In this document: piece by piece, positions 58,263 to 64,000 of the stretch
Layout of the letters: each line of letters starts with the position of its first letter
Numbering within the stretch: position 1 is the first letter of the stretch
Assembly: GCA_035556715.1 (NCBI GenBank)
Contig: DATMER010000095.1
Span: 1 to 64,000, forward strand
DNA length: 64,000 nt
Source of the DNA: DATMER01 sp035556715
GTDB lineage: Bacteria > Acidobacteriota > Thermoanaerobaculia > Multivoradales > UBA5704
Direction of reading: 5' to 3'
Translations under genes and position numbers: made by a program
Notes under the pieces: generated by a model
Told to the model about the DNA's origin: nothing
Seen by the model: the letters and a program-made list of their open reading frames with translations, nothing else
The model's database searches: none

Positions 58263-61200
58263 CGGCCCTCTCCGATCAGGATGAACGAGGCCCAGTGATA
58301 GGGCTCGCTCCAGCCGCGGCGGGCGCGGACCGCAAGCTGGGCCTCGCGCAGCGCCGCGGCCGGCGCCGCCCCCCGCTCCAGGAAAGCGCGGTAGAACGCG
58401 GTCATCAGCTCCGCCGTGGCGCGGTCCGGGACCTGCCAGAGGCTGGCCACCACGTTGCGGGCGCCGGCATCCAGGAAGCCTCGGCTCAGGCCGACCAGCC
58501 CCTCGCCCCGGATCTCCCTTCCCAGAGCGGTCTGGCAGCCGCTCAGCACCACGAGGTCAGCGGCCAGGGAAAGGCCGTGGAGATCGGGAAGGCGCAGGAA
58601 CCCATCCTCGGGACGGCCGGATTCGTCCAGCAGGGAGAGGACGATCCCGGACAGCTCCGGGTGCTCGCCGTGGAAGGTGCCGTGGGTCGCGAAGTGGAGG
58701 ACGCGGAAGTCGGAGAGACGGCCCTGGGTGACCAGGGACCGGCGGGCCTGGAAGTCGAGCGCCAGGAGCGCACCTGGCGCCAGGGAGGCGATGGCTTCGG
58801 CCTCCCGCCGCGACGAGGTCAGGCGGTCGAAGAGAGGAAGACCCTCTCCTCCGCTTCGGGTCGCATCCGCCGAAGCAGGAGCCTTGCCGCCGCGCATCCG
58901 CGGGTCCCGGGGATCGAAGACGGGGTCGGCGAGCACGGCCACGCTCCTGGACGCCGGAGGACGGGAGGAGAGCGCCTTGCGCTGCGCCGCCAGGAAGGAG
59001 GCGGACGGCAGCGTCACCACCTCGTGGCGGACCAGGAGGGGCTCTCCCGAGAGAGGCAGCGCTCCAAACGGAAGGTAGTGCAGCGCGCCGTCCGGGACGA
59101 TCACCAGGCGCTGCCCCGCCAGGCGGCCGGCCACCGGGCCGAGGAGAACGCGGCTCATCTCGGAGGCGCTGCCGTCCTCGGCAGCGCCCAGGATGCTCCA
59201 CCGCCGGTAGACGCTCGTGGCCAGCTCCTCGATTTCCTCCCGGCCGGGCAGCTCGAAGAGCTCCACGGAGGAGGCCGAGACCGCCCACAGCGCGCTGCGC
59301 TTCTCGCCCAGGGCGTACTCCAGGAGGAGGGCGCCGCCGTCGAGCAGCTCCTGGACCTCGGGGGCGCTCCACGGCTCCGCACCCCGCCGGCCGATCTCCC
59401 CCTCGACGAGCTGCAGCTCCAGGAGGACGGCCTCCAGCTCCCTCTCGACATCGCGGCGCCGCTCCGCGGTGGCATCCGAGGCCAGGAGGGCGAGCCGGCG
59501 CATCTCCTTGGCACCGGCCCGTTCCCTCAAAAGCTGCCGGCGGCGCCCCAGATCCGGGTCGGTCCCGGGCGGCAGGTCGTCGCCGGTGGCGCCGAGCAGG
59601 TCGAGCAGGCTCCGCGCCCGGGAGCGCTCGCTCACCTCCAGGGCCGCCCGGTCGTGACCCGCCGCAGGATGGAGCCGGTGGAGGTCCAGGCGCACGTCGA
59701 TGGCCAGCTCGTAGGCACCGCGCCGGGCCGCGAGGTACGAGGCGCGCAGCTCCGGCGAGCCGATGCGCGACCGCAGCTCCTCGATGCGCTCGAAGGCCGA
59801 GTCGAGGCGGGCGAGGGCCTCGGCCGGCCTGCCGAGAGCGCGCTCCGCCCGGGCCAGTGCCACCAGGGCGCGCGCCTCGCCGGACCGGTCGCCCGCGGCG
59901 CGCAGCAGGTCCAGGGCGACGGACAGCGACTCCGCGGCCGGGCCGGGCTGATCCAGCGAGATCCGGGCTTCGGCGGCCGAGACGAGAGCCCGGCCCCTGC
60001 CCGCCGGATCGCCCTCCTGCCCGCGGATCGCCAGGGCCTCCTCGAAGCGCGTCAGGGCCTCCGCCGGCTCGTTCCGTCCGGCGTGGACAGAGCCCATCTG
60101 CTCCAGGGTCGCGGCCCGTCCGAGCCGGTCGCCCAGCGACTCCCGCAGCAACAGCGCCTGGCGGAAGAGGTCCAGTGCCTCGGCCGGCTCACCGAGCCGG
60201 TCGCGGACGATCCCCAGGTTGTGCAGCGTGACGGACTCTCCTCTCCGGTCCCCGGCTTCACGGCGCCGGGCGAGAGCCTCCTCCAGCAGGCTCAGCGCCC
60301 GGCGGGGCTCTCCCATTCCCAGGTAGGCCGTGCCGAGGCCGTTGAGAGCTGTGCCCTCGCCGCGGCGATCTCCGGCCAGCCGAAAGAGATCCAGGGCCTG
60401 GCGGTACCCGGAGAGAGCCTCCTGCACCTCTCCCAGGTTGCGATGGACCACCGCCAGGTTGAAGAGAAGCCGGGGCTCCTGGCTTCTGGAGCCGGTCTGC
60501 CGCAACAGCTCCAGGGCTTCGCGGTAGCCCTCCAAGGCGCGGCGCGGCTCGCCCAGAAGGTCCCAGACGCCCGCCAGGTTGTTGCGGACGAGCGCCGCCT
60601 GGGCCAGATCGCCGCCGGCCTGAAACAGGCCGGCGGCAGGCTCGTAGTGCTCCAGGGCCTGGCGCAGCTCGCTCTGGCCGTGGTCCACGAGGCCAAGGTT
60701 GTTGAGCGCCTGGGCCTCACCATGACGGTCGCCGAGACCCTGCCAGCCGGTCAGGGCGCGACCGTACGCTTCGCGGGCCGGCTCCGGCCGGCCGGCTTCC
60801 GCATGGACATAGCCGATCTCGTTCCAGGCTTTGGCTACCCCCGCAGCGTCGCCCTCGGCCTCGAAGCGAGTCCGCGCCCGCTCCAAGGCCTCCAGCGCGG
60901 ACCCGGGCTCATTCAGGAGACGGTGGAGGACTCCCAGGAGGAGAAGCGTCCTGCCAGGCTCCTCCCCGGTTTCGCGCCCGGTTTTGCGCCAATACGCGAG
61001 CGCCCGGCCAGCCTCCTCCGCGGCCGATCGCCACGCGTCGCGTCCCCCCTGGCGGAACAGGTCCGCGGCGCGGGTGGCCGCGAGCTCGGCCGCCGCCCGG
61101 CCGGCTCCCTCCGGCAGCTCGCTCACCTTGAGCCGGTAGCTGCCGGTGATCGTCCCGCGGCTCCGGGCGAGAACGACGAGGAGGTGATCGCCAGAGCTCT

Positions 61201-61396
61201 CCGGCCGGACCGCCAGCACCTCCTGTCCGCGGACGTCGTTCGGGCTGTCCACCCAGGCCAGCACCCGGCCGTCCGGAGCTTCGATCCGGACCTCCAAGTC
61301 GATCCCGCGCTGCTCCGCGACGGCGAGCAGCACGCGGCCGGCCGCAGCATCCAACCGGTATGCGTGCTCCTCCCCCGAGGCGAGCAGGCGCTCCAC
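58259..61396 (-). CDS. TPR-CHAT protease-like protein (N-terminal signal split by one base)
   Basis: A 1,045-residue protein. The N-terminal beta-rich domain (residues ~1-95) is followed by roughly ten TPR-like repeats (for example ALSLLEEALARRREAGDRRG) to ~520 and the C-terminal CHAT domain, ~730-1045. The catalytic pair is present: HFATHGTFHGEHPEL with His905 and VVLSGCQTALGREIRGEG with Cys954. CHAT domains are caspase-like proteases. GTG 61396 is the first usable start, but a signal-peptide-like sequence (SRIVSAIAVLIPLAGGTGGV) lies in frame upstream with no start codon. A GTG at 61499, coupled to the upstream stop as GTGA, is out of frame by a single base. Likely a frameshift or sequencing error at the export signal. 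Confidence 0.9.
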   Translation of the reverse strand: MERLLASGEEHAYRLDAAAGRVLLAVAEQRGIDLEVRIEAPDGRVLAWVDSPNDVRGQEVLAVRPESSGDHLLVVLARSRGTITGSYRLKVSELPEGAGRAAAELAATRAADLFRQGGRDAWRSAAEEAGRALAYWRKTGRETGEEPGRTLLLLGVLHRLLNEPGSALEALERARTRFEAEGDAAGVAKAWNEIGYVHAEAGRPEPAREAYGRALTGWQGLGDRHGEAQALNNLGLVDHGQSELRQALEHYEPAAGLFQAGGDLAQAALVRNNLAGVWDLLGEPRRALEGYREALELLRQTGSRSQEPRLLFNLAVVHRNLGEVQEALSGYRQALDLFRLAGDRRGEGTALNGLGTAYLGMGEPRRALSLLEEALARRREAGDRRGESVTLHNLGIVRDRLGEPAEALDLFRQALLLRESLGDRLGRAATLEQMGSVHAGRNEPAEALTRFEEALAIRGQEGDPAGRGRALVSAAEARISLDQPGPAAESLSVALDLLRAAGDRSGEARALVALARAERALGRPAEALARLDSAFERIEELRSRIGSPELRASYLAARRGAYELAIDVRLDLHRLHPAAGHDRAALEVSERSRARSLLDLLGATGDDLPPGTDPDLGRRRQLLRERAGAKEMRRLALLASDATAERRRDVERELEAVLLELQLVEGEIGRRGAEPWSAPEVQELLDGGALLLEYALGEKRSALWAVSASSVELFELPGREEIEELATSVYRRWSILGAAEDGSASEMSRVLLGPVAGRLAGQRLVIVPDGALHYLPFGALPLSGEPLLVRHEVVTLPSASFLAAQRKALSSRPPASRSVAVLADPVFDPRDPRMRGGKAPASADATRSGGEGLPLFDRLTSSRREAEAIASLAPGALLALDFQARRSLVTQGRLSDFRVLHFATHGTFHGEHPELSGIVLSLLDESGRPEDGFLRLPDLHGLSLAADLVVLSGCQTALGREIRGEGLVGLSRGFLDAGARNVVASLWQVPDRATAELMTAFYRAFLERGAAPAAALREAQLAVRARRGWSEPYHWASFILIGEGR

Positions 61397-61495
61397 CGGC
61401 GAACCGGGAACGAGTGAAGGCAGAACGCCCCCTGTTCCCCCCGCGAGGGGAATCAGGACGGCGATGGCAGAAACGATTCGGCTCCGCAGCCTTCT

Positions 61496-61891
61496 TCACT
61501 CCCAGTCCGGAGGGTCTTTCGGCGGCTGCTCCTCGGCCACCCAGACGCCGGTACCTCCGGGATCGGCGCCGCCGGAAGGGTGCTCGTGAACCTGGCCGCA
61601 GAGAAGCCTCAGCGCCTTTTCATCCTTGCCAGGGCAGAGTGTCATGACGAGCAGGAACGGCCTTTCCTCGTCATCGAAATCGCCCCGGACCGAGGGCGTA
61701 GCGCCGGGGATCGTCACCTCGGGGAGCTCCCGGTCGAAGAGCTTTCTCGGCGGCTGACCATCCAGCTTCAGCACGAAGTCGAACCGGGAGCTCTGCTTGA
61801 CCGGCTTGATCTCGAGGCGGGAGTGGACAGGGAAAATAGGGCTGCTGCTGGCGGCGATCTTCCACTGCACAGGGAAGACGGGCTTGGTCAT
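61496..61891 (-). CDS. Hypothetical protein heading the CHAT/sigma operon
   Basis: A 131-residue protein with no signal peptide or membrane helix. Segments seen: PVFPVQWKIAASSSPIFPVH, RFDFVLKLDGQPPRKLFDRE and RPFLLVMTLCPGKDEKALRL. The C-terminus is glycine/proline-rich (SGGADPGGTGVW). The pattern suggests a beta-sandwich; no family is recognised. ATG 61891 has GGAGGAGCC. Its stop overlaps a GTG that probably was the CHAT gene start. Confidence 0.75.
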   Translation of the reverse strand: MTKPVFPVQWKIAASSSPIFPVHSRLEIKPVKQSSRFDFVLKLDGQPPRKLFDRELPEVTIPGATPSVRGDFDDEERPFLLVMTLCPGKDEKALRLLCGQVHEHPSGGADPGGTGVWVAEEQPPKDPPDWE

Positions 61892-62018
61892 GGCTCCTCC
61901 GAAAGGTTCTGTGGAATCCTACACCCACGCTCCTCTTCCTTCAGGCACTCTGTGCCGGGAGGAGGCCAGCTATTTCAGGTCGAGGAGGGATCTACGCGTT
62001 CAGCCGGTCCGGTCATAG

Positions 62019-63752
62019 CTACATCGAGATCGAGCCCTTGCGGAACTCGGTCTTCGCGAGGTGGACGTTGATCAGAACCGGAGTGCCGGCCCGGGCCGTA
62101 CGCACGGCCTCTTCCAGGACCGCCGGGATGTCCTCCCCACGGCTCAGGAGCAGGCCCCGGCCACCGTAGCCTTCGGCCACCTTGTGATAGTCCGTGCGGG
62201 CCAGGACGGTGCCCACGTCGTCCTTGAGGATCTCGACCTGCTCGCGGGCGATCTGCGTCCATCCGGCGTCGTTGCCGACGACCGCGATGACCGGGATGCC
62301 GTGGCGGGCGAAGGTGTCGAACTCGGCGAGGCTGTAGGCGACCGAGCCGTCGCCGTAGAGGATCCAGACGTCCGCGTCCGGCCGGCAGAGCTTGGCGCCG
62401 AGGGCGAAGCCTCCGCCCACGCCCAGGGTTCCAAATACTCCGGGGTCGAGCCAGGAGAGCGGCCGGCGGGGGCTCAGTATGTAGGACGCGGTGGCCACGA
62501 AGTCGCCGCCGTCCACCACGAGCACGCTGTCATCCGCAAGGGTCCGCTCCAGCTCGCGGAAGAGCTGGATGGGATTGACGAGGCCGCCGTCGGACCCGCT
62601 GGTCTGCGCGTCGATCTCCTTCTCACGCTCCCGGTCCCGGGCGCGCAGCGACTCCAGCCAGTCGGTGGCGCGGCCTCCGCCGTCCATCGTGCCCGCGATC
62701 CCCTTGAGCAGGAGGCCGGGATCGCCGTGGACCGCGAGGTCGGGCTTGCGGTTCTGCCGCAGGTCCTCCTCGCTCCGGTTCACCGAGATCAGGAAGGCCT
62801 TGCGATTGACGTGGCGTCCGTAGTCCAGGCGGAAATCGTTCGGGATGCCGGCAAGGAGGACGACGTCCGCCTCCCGCAACGCCTCCTTCCGCTTGTGCCG
62901 GAGCTGCAGCGAGCTCCCGTGTCCGAGCAGGCCCCGGGCGCCGCCCGCGAGGTAGACCGGCACGCCAATGGAATCGATCGCCCGCGCCAGCTCGTCCACA
63001 CCGGCCGTGTCGAGCGTGACCTGGCTGCCCAGCACGAGCACCGGGCGCTTCGCCTTGCGCAGCTTCGCCGCGGCCTTGCGGATCAAGCCGCGATCCACGG
63101 GAGGCGGGGAAAGCTGGGGCGCCGGCCGAGCATCCCGCGATGACCGGCTCCCCTCGCCGAAGACGCGGGTGAGGTGGCGGTTCAGGTACATCCGCAGAGC
63201 GGCGCCGGCGAGCCCGCCGCCCTTCCCGGCTGCCATGTACCAGCCGCGGACCAGCTCCTGGTCATAGAGGAGGTCCACCGGCAGCTCCACGAAAACCGGC
63301 CCGGGCACCCCCGTGCGGGCCTCCACGAAGGCGCGCTCCAGAGCGGGCACCACGTCCCGCACCCGCGCCACGGTGGAGGCCCACTTCACGTGCGGCGCGA
63401 ACAGGGCCATCTGGTCGATGTCCTGGAGCGCCCCCTTGCCCTTGAGGAGCGTGGCCGCGGCGCCGCCTAGCACCACCACCGCCGACTGCGCGAGCTGCGC
63501 GTTCTTGACCGCGGTGATCGTGTTCGTGACGCCGGGGCCGGCCGTGACCGCGGCCACGCCCGGCACGCCGGTCAGGCGGAACACGGCATCCGCGGCGAAG
63601 ACGGCGTCCACCTCGTGGCGGACGTCCACCACCCGGATGCCGAGCCGCTTGGACCCGACCAGGATGGGGGAGATGTGGCCCCCGCAGAGAGTGAAGAGGA
63701 ACCGCACCCCCTGCGCCTGCAGCACCGCCGCGACCCGATCGCCTCCGTTCAT
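62019..63752 (-). CDS. Thiamine pyrophosphate enzyme, acetolactate synthase/2-hydroxyacyl-CoA lyase-like
   Basis: A 577-residue ThDP enzyme. The Pyr domain has VRFLFTLCGGHISPILVGSK and the activating glutamate in VDVRHEVDAVFAADAV. A middle domain follows (VLVLGSQVTLDTAGVDEL). The PP domain has GTLGVGGGFALGAKLC and the metal motif YGDGSVAYSLAEFDTFARHG then AVVGNDAGW. Closest in motif pattern to ILVBL/HACL2-type proteins rather than anabolic acetolactate synthase (no small subunit gene nearby). ATG 63752 overlaps the upstream hotdog gene as ATGA. The coupling to a thioesterase-like protein suggests acyl-CoA or 2-hydroxyacyl chemistry. Confidence 0.87.
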   Translation of the reverse strand: MNGGDRVAAVLQAQGVRFLFTLCGGHISPILVGSKRLGIRVVDVRHEVDAVFAADAVFRLTGVPGVAAVTAGPGVTNTITAVKNAQLAQSAVVVLGGAAATLLKGKGALQDIDQMALFAPHVKWASTVARVRDVVPALERAFVEARTGVPGPVFVELPVDLLYDQELVRGWYMAAGKGGGLAGAALRMYLNRHLTRVFGEGSRSSRDARPAPQLSPPPVDRGLIRKAAAKLRKAKRPVLVLGSQVTLDTAGVDELARAIDSIGVPVYLAGGARGLLGHGSSLQLRHKRKEALREADVVLLAGIPNDFRLDYGRHVNRKAFLISVNRSEEDLRQNRKPDLAVHGDPGLLLKGIAGTMDGGGRATDWLESLRARDREREKEIDAQTSGSDGGLVNPIQLFRELERTLADDSVLVVDGGDFVATASYILSPRRPLSWLDPGVFGTLGVGGGFALGAKLCRPDADVWILYGDGSVAYSLAEFDTFARHGIPVIAVVGNDAGWTQIAREQVEILKDDVGTVLARTDYHKVAEGYGGRGLLLSRGEDIPAVLEEAVRTARAGTPVLINVHLAKTEFRKGSISM

Positions 63753-64000
63753 GCTCCCTCCGCGCCAAAGACGTGATGGGCGAGCGTGACGCAGCGGAAG
63801 TCGCCCGTCATCACGGCCTCGCCATCCCGGAGCACCTCGACCCGCACCCGGCTCTTGCGGCCCTCGCTCTCGTCAATTCGCGCCTCGGCCACCAGCCGCT
63901 CCCCCACCGCCACCGGCTTCAGGAAGCGGACTTCCGCTCCCGCGAGCACCACGTGGGGATGGTTGACCGCGAGCATCGCCGCGTAGTCGGCGAGGCCGAA
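63749..64000 (-). CDS. Hotdog-fold acyl-CoA thioesterase-like protein (5' end cut by window edge)
   Basis: The last 83 codons of a hotdog protein are visible. The sequence FGLADYAAMLAVNHPHVVLA leads into GAEVRFLKPVAVGERLVAEA and VEVLRDGEAVMTGDFRCVTL, the pattern of PaaI/FapR-like hotdog domains with the substrate Asn-His region. The start lies beyond the right edge; an internal ATG at 63976 is unlikely to be the real start because conserved sequence continues upstream. Stop overlaps the TPP enzyme start by 4 bp. Confidence 0.82.
   Translation of the reverse strand, partial: FGLADYAAMLAVNHPHVVLAGAEVRFLKPVAVGERLVAEARIDESEGRKSRVRVEVLRDGEAVMTGDFRCVTLAHHVFGAEGA

Overview
This 64 kb window is a G+C-rich bacterial chromosome segment with dense, mostly short-spaced operons. 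The gene set (lipid A genes in the rpsA-HU region, a propeller-type hybrid histidine kinase, an IPTL-CTERM surface protein, CHAT/TPR proteins next to ECF sigma factors, an orphan class I lanthipeptide precursor) suggests Acidobacteriota, perhaps Thermoanaerobaculia. That assignment is inferred; no rRNA or other phylogenetic marker was tested. No tRNA, rRNA, CRISPR array, transposase or integrase was recognised.

Layout. 1-5.7 kb (minus): ECF sigma factor, STAND-like ATPase/BTAD regulator, membrane phosphatase-superfamily protein, CDP-glucose synthesis (rfbF) and a sugar C-methyltransferase cut by the left edge. 5.8-17 kb (minus): a long housekeeping run in transcription order rpsA - HU - (broken HIT gene) - DUF6677-type protein - small membrane protein - lpxB - msbA-like exporter - DUF374 acyltransferase - DUF433/DUF5615 toxin-antitoxin pair - yicC - gmk - rpoZ - coaBC - type 4 uracil-DNA glycosylase. 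rpsA has a near-perfect sigma-70 promoter. 17-22.6 kb: Phd/VapC pair, secreted repeat protein, queG, methyltransferase, bcp, EamA transporter. 22.6-30 kb (minus): a visibly less G+C-rich block with two sensor-like fragments, a divergent IleRS with swapped signature motif, an unknown membrane protein and an amino-acid dehydrogenase. 30.3-30.8 kb: a strict 21-bp periodic array. 30.9-35.7 kb (plus): leucine-dehydrogenase-like enzyme, secreted protein, VioB-type ferritin-like protein and an unknown protein, apparently one operon. 35.7-42.5 kb: small envelope and redox genes and a lanthipeptide precursor with its own promoter. 42.7-56 kb (plus): giant hybrid sensor kinase, 2,148-residue IPTL-CTERM adhesin behind an operator-like palindrome, and a YfhO-like membrane protein whose start codon lies in a perfect hairpin. 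56-56.5 kb: a second palindrome array of about 20.5-bp period and a long inverted repeat. 56.5-61.9 kb (minus): a translationally coupled CHAT-TPR / ECF sigma / zf-HC2 anti-sigma operon. 62-64 kb (minus): a TPP enzyme coupled to a hotdog thioesterase-like protein.

The observations most worth attention are the orphan lanthipeptide precursor (41863-42024), the two unrelated palindrome arrays both phased at about two helical turns (30289-30792 and 55945-56308), and the IleRS with a GxHH signature expected to confer mupirocin resistance. Next come the dehydrogenase/ferritin-like operon, the internally deleted HIT gene and the one-base frame break in the CHAT protein signal peptide.
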